Assembly: GCF_015163075.1 (NCBI RefSeq)
Contig: NZ_JADDXU010000008.1
Span: 1 to 64,000, forward strand
Origin: Streptomyces justiciae
GTDB lineage: Bacteria; Actinomycetota; Actinomycetes; Streptomycetales; Streptomycetaceae
DNA: 64,000 nucleotides
Direction of reading: 5' to 3'
Shown here: positions 1 to 8,327 of the stretch, piece by piece
Position numbering within the stretch: position 1 is the stretch's first letter
Layout of the letters: each line of letters begins with the position of its first letter
Notes under the pieces: generated by a model
Database searches by the model: none
What the model was told of the DNA's origin: nothing
The model's input: the letters and a program-made list of their open reading frames with translations, nothing else
Translations under genes and position numbers: made by a program

Positions 1-151
1 GCACGCCGGCACCGGCAGATACAGGAGCGGCGTACAACGATTCCCCCAACTTGTGGGAACTCGGTGTGTGCTGCATCACGTTCCAGTTAGATGATTGCAA
101 GTGAGCGAACCGACGTGCCGTACGTACGGACGCAGCCTGCAGGGGGTCCAG

Positions 152-1558
152 GTGAGTGCTTCCAGGCGTAGTGGGACCACCGACGAGCTGGGGCCGGACG
201 AGCCCGAGCAGCCCGACCAGCCCGACCGGGACGGCGCGGATCTGCTCGCCGCCCTGCTCGACGGCATGGACGCGGCGCTGTGCGCCTTCGACGCGGACGG
301 CGTCGTCACCCATTGGAACCGCGAGGCCGAGCGGATTCTGGGCTGGACCGCGGCCGAGGCCGTGGGGCGGCAGGGCTTCGCCGGGTGGGCCGTACGAGAG
401 GCCGACGCCGAGGAGGTCGAGGGGCGGCTGATGTCCGCCATGCAGGCCCCGGGCCGGCAGGTGCACGAGTTCGCGCTGCTGACCAAGGACGGCGGCCGGG
501 TCCTCGTACGGACGCAGTCGGCCGCCGTACGCGGTCCGGACGGCAAGCCTGCCGGGGTGTACTGCGCGTTCAGCGAGGTGCACGCGCAGATCGACCTGGA
601 GCGGTCGATCGCGTTGAGCGAGGCGCTGTTCGAGGACGCCAGCTGGGGTGTCGTGCTGGTCGACGCGGATCTGCGGCCCGCGGTGGTGAACGCGCACGCG
701 GCGCGGGCGCTGGGCATCGGCCGTACGTCCGTGCTGGGGCGGCCCCTGGGCGAGCTGCTCGCGCAGGGCGTGGAGGAGCTGGAGAGCGCGCTCACGCATG
801 TGCTGGCGGAGGGTGCGCCGCCCGCCCCGGCGGAGATCTGGGTGAGCGTGCGGACACCGGAGGGCGAGCAGCGGCGCTGCTGGCGGTGCGGGTTCGTACG
901 GCTGGCCTCGCCGCTCGCGGAGGAGCCGGTGCCGCTGGGCGTGGGCTGGCTGTTCAACGACGTCACCGCGGCCAAGCAGGCCGAGCAGGAGGCGTCCCTG
1001 CTGCGCTTCCGCGGCAACCAGCTGCATCGCGCGGCCCGCGCGGCCGCCGAGTGCGAGGACCCGTCGGAGGCGGCAACGATCCATCTGGACTTCGCGCTCG
1101 CCGGCTTCGCCGACCACGCGCTGATCGACCGGGTGGCGGGGGACGGCTCCCTGGCCGACGGGGACTCGGACGTTCCGGTACGACTGGTCCGGGTCGCCGC
1201 GACTCCCTCCGGGGCGCCGGGGCCGAGCCCGCTGACCGGGCAGGCGGGGTTTCCGGTGCGGTACGCGGAGGGGCATCCGGCGTTGCAGTGCGTGGAACGG
1301 GTCGGGTCGGTGCGGGCGAGCGTGGGCTCGGTACCGGCGGAGCGGGCACGGGAGTGGGCGCTGGCCCGGCAGTGGCCGCCGGACGCGGTGCACGCGCTGT
1401 GCGCGGTGCTGCGGAGTCGGGGGCGGACGTTGGGGGCGGTGACGTTTCTCCGGGGGGCTGGGCGGAGTTCGTTCGAGCGGTCCGACGCGGCTTATGCGGA
1501 GGATGTGGCGATGCGGATCGCTGTGGCGTTGGATCTGGCGGGGGTGTTGCGGGGGTGA
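152..1558 (+). CDS. PAS-PAS-GAF sensory protein
   Basis: Protein of 468 residues with no catalytic output domain. I see a first PAS domain at about 33-135 (ALCAFDADGVVTHWNREAERILGW is split over its start), a second at about 157-278 and a weaker GAF-like region at about 300-460. PAS/GAF arrays in Streptomyces usually precede a PP2C/SpoIIE phosphatase or a kinase; here the protein stops after the sensory part, so it may work through a partner. The GTG at 152 is chosen because AGGGGG lies at 141-146; a TTG at 95 in the same frame has no ribosome site. The SIS gene follows on the other strand. Ligand and partner are unknown. Confidence 0.8.
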   Translation: MSASRRSGTTDELGPDEPEQPDQPDRDGADLLAALLDGMDAALCAFDADGVVTHWNREAERILGWTAAEAVGRQGFAGWAVREADAEEVEGRLMSAMQAPGRQVHEFALLTKDGGRVLVRTQSAAVRGPDGKPAGVYCAFSEVHAQIDLERSIALSEALFEDASWGVVLVDADLRPAVVNAHAARALGIGRTSVLGRPLGELLAQGVEELESALTHVLAEGAPPAPAEIWVSVRTPEGEQRRCWRCGFVRLASPLAEEPVPLGVGWLFNDVTAAKQAEQEASLLRFRGNQLHRAARAAAECEDPSEAATIHLDFALAGFADHALIDRVAGDGSLADGDSDVPVRLVRVAATPSGAPGPSPLTGQAGFPVRYAEGHPALQCVERVGSVRASVGSVPAERAREWALARQWPPDAVHALCAVLRSRGRTLGAVTFLRGAGRSSFERSDAAYAEDVAMRIAVALDLAGVLRG

Positions 1559-1672
1559 GCTGAGCGCCGGTTTGCGGGTGCGGGCAGGGGCGTTTCGCTT
1601 GCCCGCGCCGGCGGGGTGCCGCCTGCGCCCACCCGTGCCGCCCCAGCGGCACGACTGCCCGCAGTTAGGTGC

Positions 1673-2428
1673 CTACCGCCGATAGAAGATCCTGTCCCCG
1701 TACTCCTCGAACACCCGCTCGTTCCACTCCAGCCCCCCGTCCACATTCCCCGACCGCAGCATCGGCGGCTCCACGCCCCGTTCCGCCAGGGACGTCGCCG
1801 CTGTTGCCACCATTGCCTGCATCAGGGCGGACGTCACGACCGTGGAGGCGGGGGCGAAGGGGGCGGGGACCGTGTCGAGGGTGAGTTCCGCGTCGCCGAT
1901 GGCGATCTTGGAGTCGAGGACGACGTCGCAGTGGTCCTTGAGGTAGGTGCCGGAGGAGTGCCGGGAGCGGGTCTCCGTGGCGTACGCCACCGATGTCACG
2001 CCGATGACCTTCACCCTGCGCGCGCGGGCGCTCATCGCCATCTCCACCGGCATCGCGTTGCGGCCGGAGAGGGAGACGATCACGAGGGCGTCGCCCGCGC
2101 GGAGCGGCGAGGAGTCCAGGACGGCGCTCGCGAGGCCGTCGACGCGCTCCAGGGCGGAGCCCAGCGTCGCCGGCATGACGTCGACGCCCACCATCCCGGG
2201 CGCGGCGAGGAGGTTCATCAGCGCGAGGCCACCGGCCCGGTAGACGACGTCCTGCGCGGCGAGCGAGGAGTGCCCGGCGCCGAAGGCGAACAGCCGGCCC
2301 CCGGCCGCGACGGTGTCGGCGAGGAGCGTGCCGGCCGCGGCGATGGGCTCGGCCTCCTCGTCGCGGACCCGCTGGAGCAGGCCGATGGCGGCGTCGAAGA
2401 ACCGGTCGGCGGGCGTGCCGTCGCTCAT
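1673..2428 (-). CDS. SIS-domain sugar-phosphate binding protein (UPF0309 type)
   Basis: Protein of 251 residues built of one SIS (sugar isomerase) domain; the phosphosugar-binding loop is visible as FAFGAGHSSLAAQD near residue 45 and LVIVSLSGRNAMPVEMA near 115. It resembles the UPF0309 family, which in S. coelicolor lies directly beside dmdR1 (SCO4393, from memory). SIS proteins isomerise or sense phosphosugars; the substrate here is not known. The ATG at 2428 has AAGGGG seven bases upstream; a longer reading to 2563 has no support. It diverges from dmdR1 across 239 bp. Confidence 0.88.
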   Translation of the reverse strand: MSDGTPADRFFDAAIGLLQRVRDEEAEPIAAAGTLLADTVAAGGRLFAFGAGHSSLAAQDVVYRAGGLALMNLLAAPGMVGVDVMPATLGSALERVDGLASAVLDSSPLRAGDALVIVSLSGRNAMPVEMAMSARARRVKVIGVTSVAYATETRSRHSSGTYLKDHCDVVLDSKIAIGDAELTLDTVPAPFAPASTVVTSALMQAMVATAATSLAERGVEPPMLRSGNVDGGLEWNERVFEEYGDRIFYRR

Positions 2429-2667
2429 ACGAACCCCTTCGGGTTGGCTGTGTCGCGGATCACCGTGCGGTCTGGACCAGTGCGGTGTCAATACGGCCGT
2501 GCCGAAGGCCCCGGAAGGGCGTCCCGCGGCGGTCCGCGGGCCCGCGAAACCAGCTCGTTTCACCGGCGCGGCACGGTTGTCAGTGCTATGCGTCAGAATT
2601 GAGGTCAGGGCCAGCGCACGCGCCGCGGAGTGGTCGCGCTTCCGGCAGAGCTAATCGAGGGGCACGT
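2429..2667. promoter_or_regulatory. divergent SIS / dmdR1 promoter region
   Basis: Non-coding 239 bp that must hold the promoters of the SIS gene and of dmdR1. I found no DmdR-type iron box (TTAGGTTAGGCTCACCTAA family) in it, so autoregulation through a classical iron box is not evident. Confidence 0.5.
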
Positions 2668-3360
2668 ATGTCCGGACTGATCGACACCACGGAGATGTAT
2701 CTCCGCACCATCCTCGAGCTGGAGGAGGAAGGTGTGGTCCCCATGCGCGCCCGGATCGCCGAGCGGCTCGACCAGAGCGGGCCGACCGTCTCCCAGACGG
2801 TGGCGCGGATGGAGCGGGACGGCCTGGTGTCCGTGGCGAGCGACCGGCATCTGGAGCTGACCGACGAGGGCCGCCGGCTGGCGACGCGCGTGATGCGCAA
2901 GCACCGCCTCGCGGAGTGTCTGCTCGTCGACGTGATCGGCCTGGAGTGGGAGCAGGTCCACGCCGAGGCCTGTCGCTGGGAGCACGTGATGAGCGAGGCC
3001 GTCGAGCGCCGCGTCCTGGAGCTGCTCCGCCACCCCACCGAGTCGCCGTACGGCAACCCGATCCCCGGCCTGGAGGAGCTCGGCGAGAAGGACGGCGCCG
3101 ACCCCTTCCTCGACGAGGGCATGGTGTCGCTGGCCGACCTGGACCCGGGCGTCGAGGGCAAGACGGTCGTGGTGCGCCGCATCGGCGAGCCGATCCAGAC
3201 GGACGCGCAGCTGATGTACACGCTGCGGCGCGCGGGTGTGCAGCCCGGCTCGGTGGTGAGCGTGACGGAGTCGGCGGGCGGGGTGCTGGTGGGCAGCGGC
3301 GGTGAGGCGGCCGAGCTGGAGGCGGACGTCGCCTCGCATGTGTTCGTCGCCAAGCGCTGA
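2668..3360 (+). CDS. dmdR1: iron-dependent DtxR-family repressor DmdR1
   Basis: Protein of 230 residues, the length of DmdR1 of S. coelicolor (SCO4394). With Fe2+ bound it represses siderophore and iron-uptake genes. The N-terminal winged helix covers about 1-64, the dimerisation and metal domain 65-140 and the SH3-like domain about 150-228. All DtxR metal ligands are present at DtxR numbering: Met10, His79, Glu83, His98, Cys102, Glu105 and His106. The start ATG at 2668 follows GAGGGG. A perfect hairpin at 3571-3598 ends the unit. In S. coelicolor an antiparallel gene, adm, was described on the opposite strand; long antisense frames exist here too (see findings). Confidence 0.96.
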   Translation: MSGLIDTTEMYLRTILELEEEGVVPMRARIAERLDQSGPTVSQTVARMERDGLVSVASDRHLELTDEGRRLATRVMRKHRLAECLLVDVIGLEWEQVHAEACRWEHVMSEAVERRVLELLRHPTESPYGNPIPGLEELGEKDGADPFLDEGMVSLADLDPGVEGKTVVVRRIGEPIQTDAQLMYTLRRAGVQPGSVVSVTESAGGVLVGSGGEAAELEADVASHVFVAKR

Positions 3361-3939
3361 CCGGCCGGTCGGCCTGGGGTTTTTCCAACTGCGGTGGCTG
3401 TAGGGGCAGTTGTGGCGTCCCGGGGGGAGGCTGCCGGTGTGGCGTCGGTGTGTGGCCGATTCGAAGATTCAGTGCGTCGAATCGCAGCGCTCCGACGCCC
3501 CGCGTGCAAGGCTGTCGCGTGAGGCATATGACCTGAGGGGGCCGGGATGATGTGCCGCAGACATGTGGAGGGCCCCGGCGCCATGTGGCGCCGGGGCCTG
3601 TCCTCCCCTGTGCTGACCCGGAGCCCCGAGCTCTCAGGGTCATTCCCCTCGGACCGATTTCCCCGAGCGGTCCGCCTCCCGCAGAAGATCTCCCCTCGGT
3701 CACGGCGATCAATCCTTGAGTGAGGTCACTCGAATGAGGGGTGTTGGCGGCGGAGGACGCATTTTCGAATAGGCATTCGATAGCCTTTGGGTGACACGCC
3801 GGGCGGAACGTGCGCTTCAGGGAGGGGCGGCGGCGCGACAGCGAGCACGTCAGGCAGGGCAAGGCAGACATGGTTCACAGGACCGGCCGGCTGAGCGGGA
3901 GCAAGCGGTCCGAGCGGAGCTAGGGGGGTGCCAGGACCA
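3361..3939. other. 579-bp intergenic region
   Basis: Holds the dmdR1 terminator hairpin (3571-3598) and, further on, a 6+6 palindrome GAGTGA/TCACTC at 3718-3731 with a 2-base spacer, followed by a possible -10 element TAGCCT at 3779-3784. These could serve the downstream hydrolase gene. I see no convincing gene. Confidence 0.5.
3571..3598. terminator. perfect 12-bp hairpin after dmdR1
   Basis: Arms GGCCCCGGCGCC and GGCGCCGGGGCC pair without mismatch around the loop ATGT. No U-tract follows, as is usual for Streptomyces terminators. It lies 211 bp after the dmdR1 stop. Confidence 0.75.
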
Positions 3940-4884
3940 ATGGCGCGGCGCATCGACGTGACCGGAGCGGGCGGCGTACGCCTTGCCGCCTGGGAGTTCG
4001 GCGACCCTCCCAAGCCCGACCAGGCGGCGGAGCCGACGGAGCTGGGCGTGGAGCAGGGCGGTGCCGCCGGTCGGCGGGCCGGGCAGCGGACCGTCCAAGG
4101 CGCCCTCGACCGCGCACCCGGCGTGCTGTTACTGCACGGCCTCATGGGCCGCGCCTCCCACTGGGCCCCCACCGCCCGCTGGCTGTCCGAACGCCACCGG
4201 GCCGTCGCTCTCGACCAGCGCGGCCACGGCCGCAGCGACAAGCCCCCGCAGGCCTCCTTCACCCGCGAGGCCTACGTCGAGGACGCCGAGGCGGCCCTCG
4301 AACAGCTCGGCCTCGGCCCGGCCGTCCTCATCGGCCACGCCATGGGCGCCCTGACCGCCTGGCAGCTCGCCGCGAAACGGCCCGACCTGGTCTCCGGCGT
4401 GATCATCTGCGACATGCGGGCCTCCGCCCTCGGAGCGGCCTCGCAGCGGGAGTGGGCCGACTGGTTCAAGGCCTGGCCCGTCCCCTTCGCCACCCTGGCC
4501 GACGTACGCAAGTGGTTCGGCGAGGACGACCCCTGGGTGGAGCGCCCGAACCCCGCCCGCGGCGAGTTCTACGCCGAGGTGATGGCCGAGTCGCCGGACG
4601 GCTGGCGGCCCGTCTTCGAACCCGAGCAGATGCTGAAGTCCCGGGAGACGTGGGTGTTCGACGCGCACTGGGAGGAGCTGGCGCAGGTCCAGTGCCCCGC
4701 GCTGGTCGTCCGCGGCCTCGACGGCGAGCTGGGGCGGGCGGAGGCGCAGGAGATGGTGCGGGTGCTGCCGCGGGGGGAGTACGCGGAAGTGGCCGACGCC
4801 GGGCATCTGGTGCACTACGACCAGCCGGACGCCTGGCGCGCGGCCGTGGAGCCCTTCATCGACCGGCTGTTCGCAGGGCGGTAG
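3940..4884 (+). CDS. alpha/beta-hydrolase-fold protein with Ala at the nucleophile position
   Basis: Protein of 314 residues with a clear alpha/beta hydrolase fold: the oxyanion motif LLLHGLMG near 63-70, DQRGHGRSD near 90-98, and the C-terminal His in AGHLVHYDQP (about residue 289). The nucleophile elbow reads GHAMG, so residue 134 is Ala (codon GCC at 4339-4341) where GHSMG is expected. The protein may be a non-hydrolytic binder or use another chemistry. Codon 64 is TTA (4129-4131), so translation probably depends on the bldA tRNA and comes late in development. An insertion at about 22-55 (rich in Glu and Gln) precedes the first strand. ATG 3940 is chosen, with AGGGGG 12 bases upstream; a GTG at 3928 is possible. 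Confidence 0.85.
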   Translation: MARRIDVTGAGGVRLAAWEFGDPPKPDQAAEPTELGVEQGGAAGRRAGQRTVQGALDRAPGVLLLHGLMGRASHWAPTARWLSERHRAVALDQRGHGRSDKPPQASFTREAYVEDAEAALEQLGLGPAVLIGHAMGALTAWQLAAKRPDLVSGVIICDMRASALGAASQREWADWFKAWPVPFATLADVRKWFGEDDPWVERPNPARGEFYAEVMAESPDGWRPVFEPEQMLKSRETWVFDAHWEELAQVQCPALVVRGLDGELGRAEAQEMVRVLPRGEYAEVADAGHLVHYDQPDAWRAAVEPFIDRLFAGR

Positions 4885-4976
4885 CCGTCAGCCCCTTTGC
4901 CGGCCCGTCAGTCCTTTGCCGGCCCGTCAGCCCTTGCTGCCCGTAGCCGTTGCCGACCGCCGCCAGGATCTCCGTC

Positions 4977-6569
4977 TCAACCCTTGCTGACCGCCGCCAG
5001 GATCTCCGGCAGCCGTGCCGCCGTCCTCGGCGCCGCCAGCCGCAGCCCCGCCAGCGTGACCGCCGCCCCGTACAGCGCCCCCACCGGCAGCAGCACCCAG
5101 CTCCACCGGTCGCCGTCCCGCATCACGTTCAGCCAGATCGTCAGCGTGATGACCGGGGCGCACAGCAGCGCGGCGGCGATCATGCCGCCGAAGATGGAGA
5201 TCCACGCGAGCCCAGTCTGGCCGGGGGCCACGTTCTTGTAGCCCTCCTGCGGGATGGAGTACGGGAAGCGCGCCGAGGTCCAGGCGCCCGTCGCCAGCAT
5301 CGCGCCCAGCAGGGCGAAGGACAGGCCGAGCGCCTCCGGCAGCCTGGCCCAGTCGCCGAGCATCGCCGTCGTCACGACGGTCACGAGCGTCGCGTACGGC
5401 AGGGTGATCACCAGCAGCGCCAGGGCGCGGCCGCGCAGCTCGACGTACGCGTCCCGGGGCGAGGAGATGGTCGTCGCGACCATCCAGAACGCGGAGGTGT
5501 CCTGCCCGAACTGGTTGTACATCTGGATGCCGAGCATCCCCGCGGCGAAGCACGCGAAGTAGATCGAGCCGGTGCCCTGAAGGGCGTTGAAGACGGGCAC
5601 GATCAGCCCGATCGCCAGCGAAGTCACCCACGCGGCCTTCGTCTTCGGGTCGCGCCAGATGTAGCGCAGGCTGCGCTCGACCACCGTGCCGGTCCGCCCG
5701 CCCGGCAGCAGACGCCCGAGCCCCGTCGACGTCCGCTCACGGGCGGCCGACTCGGTGGCGGCCTGGAGCGTGGAGCCGTCCGGCGAGATCATCAGCCGCG
5801 TCAGCTGCCGCGACCAGAGGGCGACCAGCGCCACCAACGCACCGGCGCTGAGCACGAGTTGGGCGACTGCGACGCCGTACGACCCCGAACTCGCCGAGTC
5901 CACCGCCCCGATCGCGGACGCCGGCGGCACCCAGCGCAGCACGTCCCCGGCCGGGTCCAGCTGCGCCAGGCCGCTCGAACCCAGGCGCTGCACACCGAAG
6001 TTGGCGAGCTGCGCCCCGATCGCGATCACCAGCCCGCTCAGCACCGCCAGGTCGCGCCCCTTGCGGCTGGTCAGCAGCCGGATGTTGGCGACGGCCACGG
6101 CCCGCGCGAGCGCCACGCACACCAGCAGCGCCAACACGACTCCGACGACGGCGACGACGTACGCCGCCCCGCCGTGCGCCACCGACACCGCCGAACCGAT
6201 CAGCAGGCACAGTGTGAACACCGGCCCGATCCCCACCAGCGAGGCCGCGAGCAGCGCCCGCACCAGCGGCCGGGGCCGCAGCGGAAGCATCACCAGCCGG
6301 GTCGGATCGAGCGTCTCGTCCCCGCCCGGGAAGAACAGCGGCATCACCGCCCACCCGACGGCCAGCACCGCCACCAGCAGCACGGCCACGGACACGGCGT
6401 GCGCGTTGCCCCGCAACGCGATCAGCCCGAGCAGTTGCAGCGCCGCGAACAGCAGCGTGATGACCGCCGACGCGACATACGCGGCCCGCCGCCCACCGGA
6501 CTGCCGCAGCCCGTTCCGCAGCAGCGACAGCTTCAGCCGTACGACGACGGCGGTGACGTCGGCACTCAT
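4977..6569 (-). CDS. ABC transporter permease
   Basis: Integral membrane protein of 530 residues with about ten to twelve hydrophobic segments spread over its whole length (for example VISALTLLF-like stretches at 30-55, 65-85, 105-165 and the last at 495-520). It is the membrane half of a two-gene ABC exporter: its start ATG overlaps the stop of the ATPase gene by four bases (ATGA at 6566-6569), so the two are translationally coupled. The cargo is unknown; such Streptomyces pairs are usually annotated only as ABC-2-like exporters. Confidence 0.88.
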   Translation of the reverse strand: MSADVTAVVVRLKLSLLRNGLRQSGGRRAAYVASAVITLLFAALQLLGLIALRGNAHAVSVAVLLVAVLAVGWAVMPLFFPGGDETLDPTRLVMLPLRPRPLVRALLAASLVGIGPVFTLCLLIGSAVSVAHGGAAYVVAVVGVVLALLVCVALARAVAVANIRLLTSRKGRDLAVLSGLVIAIGAQLANFGVQRLGSSGLAQLDPAGDVLRWVPPASAIGAVDSASSGSYGVAVAQLVLSAGALVALVALWSRQLTRLMISPDGSTLQAATESAARERTSTGLGRLLPGGRTGTVVERSLRYIWRDPKTKAAWVTSLAIGLIVPVFNALQGTGSIYFACFAAGMLGIQMYNQFGQDTSAFWMVATTISSPRDAYVELRGRALALLVITLPYATLVTVVTTAMLGDWARLPEALGLSFALLGAMLATGAWTSARFPYSIPQEGYKNVAPGQTGLAWISIFGGMIAAALLCAPVITLTIWLNVMRDGDRWSWVLLPVGALYGAAVTLAGLRLAAPRTAARLPEILAAVSKG

Positions 6570-7339
6570 CGCGCCGCCCCGCCGCCCAGCCAGTCCAGAT
6601 CGGACCCGGCGTCCCGCCCGTGCGCCCCGACCAGCTCCAGGAACGCCTGCTGCAACGAGGGCGCCTCGCCGCGCACCTCGGCGAGCGTGCCATGGGCCCG
6701 GATGCGTCCGGCGGCCATCACGGCGACCCAGTCGCACAGCGACTCGACGAGCTCCATGACGTGCGAGGAGAAGACGACGGTGGCGCCGGAGGCGGTGTAG
6801 CGCTCCAGCACCCCGCGGATGGTCTGCGCGGACACCGGGTCGACGCCCTCGAACGGCTCGTCCAGGAAGAGGACTTCGGGGTTGTGGAGGAGCGCGGCCG
6901 CGAGCCCGATCTTCTTCCGCATACCGGTCGAGTAGTCGACCACCAGCTTGTGCTGCGCCCCGGCGAGATCGAGGACGTCGAGGAGCTGCGCGGCCCGCTT
7001 GTCGACCTCGGCCCCGGGCAGCCCCCGCAACCGCCCGGAGTAGCCGAGGAGTTCACGCCCCGAGAGCCGCTCGAAGAGCCGCAGCCCCTCCGGGAGGACC
7101 CCGATCCGGGCCTTGACCTCGACGGGGTCCCGCCAGACGTCGTGCCCGACGACCGAGACGGACCCCTGGTCGGGCCGCAACAGCCCGGTGATCATGGAGA
7201 GGGTGGTGGTCTTCCCGGCTCCATTGGGCCCGACAAGCCCGATGAACTTCCCGGCGGGCAGTTCGAGATCAATCCCGGCAACGGCAATCTGCTGCCCGAA
7301 CCGCTTCCAGAGCCCATGCACACTTACGGCCGACGTCAT
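6566..7339 (-). CDS. ABC transporter ATP-binding protein
   Basis: Protein of 257 residues with complete ABC signatures: Walker A GPNGAGKTT near residue 38, a signature region DYSTGMRKKIGLAAAL (STGMRKK in place of LSGGQ, common in ABC-2 exporter ATPases), Walker B VLFLDEPFEGVD and the switch His in SSHVMEL. It powers the permease encoded immediately downstream. The ATG at 7339 has a -10 element (TAGGTT on the minus strand, 7347-7352) only seven bases upstream, so the mRNA is probably leaderless. Confidence 0.93.
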   Translation of the reverse strand: MTSAVSVHGLWKRFGQQIAVAGIDLELPAGKFIGLVGPNGAGKTTTLSMITGLLRPDQGSVSVVGHDVWRDPVEVKARIGVLPEGLRLFERLSGRELLGYSGRLRGLPGAEVDKRAAQLLDVLDLAGAQHKLVVDYSTGMRKKIGLAAALLHNPEVLFLDEPFEGVDPVSAQTIRGVLERYTASGATVVFSSHVMELVESLCDWVAVMAAGRIRAHGTLAEVRGEAPSLQQAFLELVGAHGRDAGSDLDWLGGGAAR

Positions 7340-7346
7340 GCATGCC

Positions 7347-7352
7347 AACCTA
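7347..7352 (-). promoter_or_regulatory. -10 element of leaderless ABC operon
   Basis: TAGGTT on the minus strand, seven bases before the ATPase start codon and no Shine-Dalgarno between them. Confidence 0.45.
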
Positions 7353-7353
7353 C

Positions 7354-7377
7354 AAAAAGGGGCGCGAGGAACCGCGC
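7354..7377 (-). terminator. terminator of the primase/polymerase-like gene
   Basis: On the minus strand GCGCG and CGCGC (7373-7377 and 7362-7366) pair around a 6-base loop and are followed by CCCC and five T (7354-7358). This is one of the few Rho-independent-looking sites in the window with a real U-tract. Its sequence also resembles the arm of the intergenic repeat at 14571-14693. Confidence 0.65.
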
Positions 7378-7380
7378 AGG

Positions 7381-8034
7381 TTATCGATCCCGACCGCACG
7401 CATAGGCAAGCGGCGAGATCAACTCCTCAGCATCCGGCAACCACCGATTCGCCGGGGTGGGCCGACAAGCCCACTGCACAGCTCCACGCGATCCGTAACG
7501 AGTAGGGGGAGCAGCTACGTACGCCCCCTCACCCAGCGCAACCAGGTCAAGAGACGACGGCGTCCACCCCAGCTTCCGCACCAGCTCCGGCACCTTCACA
7601 GACGCCCCTGGCAACACGAAGAAGTGCATCCGACGATCAGGCGACAGCGTCACCGGCCCGAGCGTCAACTCCATCCGCTCCATCCGGGCCAGCGCGAGAA
7701 ACCCGGCCGTCTCCGGGACGGACACCGCATCGAAGGTCCGCCCCGTCGGCAGCAGAATCGACGCCAGCGGCTGCTTCTGCCACAACCGGCGCGCAACCGT
7801 CGCACTGCCGGTCGCCTGCGTCGCCCAGTCCTCCCGCGCCGGGTGCGCGCCGGGTGCGGCGCACGCCGCCTCGCCGCAGGAGCAGCGCTGCACCCCGTCG
7901 ACGGCTTCCAGCCAGGTGCCGGGGAAGACGTCCCAGTGGCGCTCCTCGGCGTAGCGTACGGCTGTCTCCAGCAGCGATTCGCCGCGCTGCTTCGGAATCT
8001 GAGCGGCTTCGGTGCCCGCGATCGTCTCTTCCAC
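7381..8034 (-). CDS. bifunctional primase/polymerase N-terminal-like protein
   Basis: About 217 residues resembling the N-terminal prim-pol domain (PF09250) that many Streptomyces carry as a stand-alone chromosomal protein. Visible features are LETAVRYAEERHWDVFPGTWLEA, a Cys cluster (CSCGEAACAAPGAHP, about 45-60) typical of the family, and a C-terminal region ending in AYACGRD. The usual DhD metal motif is not obvious to me, so catalytic activity is uncertain. The GTG at 8034 is preferred because GGGAG lies 11 bases upstream; an in-frame GTG at 8058 has no ribosome site. Confidence 0.7.
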   Translation of the reverse strand: MEETIAGTEAAQIPKQRGESLLETAVRYAEERHWDVFPGTWLEAVDGVQRCSCGEAACAAPGAHPAREDWATQATGSATVARRLWQKQPLASILLPTGRTFDAVSVPETAGFLALARMERMELTLGPVTLSPDRRMHFFVLPGASVKVPELVRKLGWTPSSLDLVALGEGAYVAAPPTRYGSRGAVQWACRPTPANRWLPDAEELISPLAYACGRDR

Positions 8035-8327
8035 GATGAACACAACTCCCGCACCCACCTGGAGTTACGGGCGTAGCGCGCGCGGGGGAGGGGCATCGAT
8101 TCCGCATCTGGGGCGCATGGATGCACGTGTGGGGGCGCGCGGGAGGAACGGCGGCGTGATCGGGGTAGCCAGCTGTGGGGGCGGCAACCGCCTTTACCCC
8201 GGCAATCCTCGCAAGCCTCGCATTTTCGGTCGGTTCGCGGGGCATTGATCTTCACGGCCGGATTTTTTCGGTGGAAGACACGTCAACTCGGTGCGTGGGC
8301 AGGCACCGCAGCCACAGGGGGTACGCC

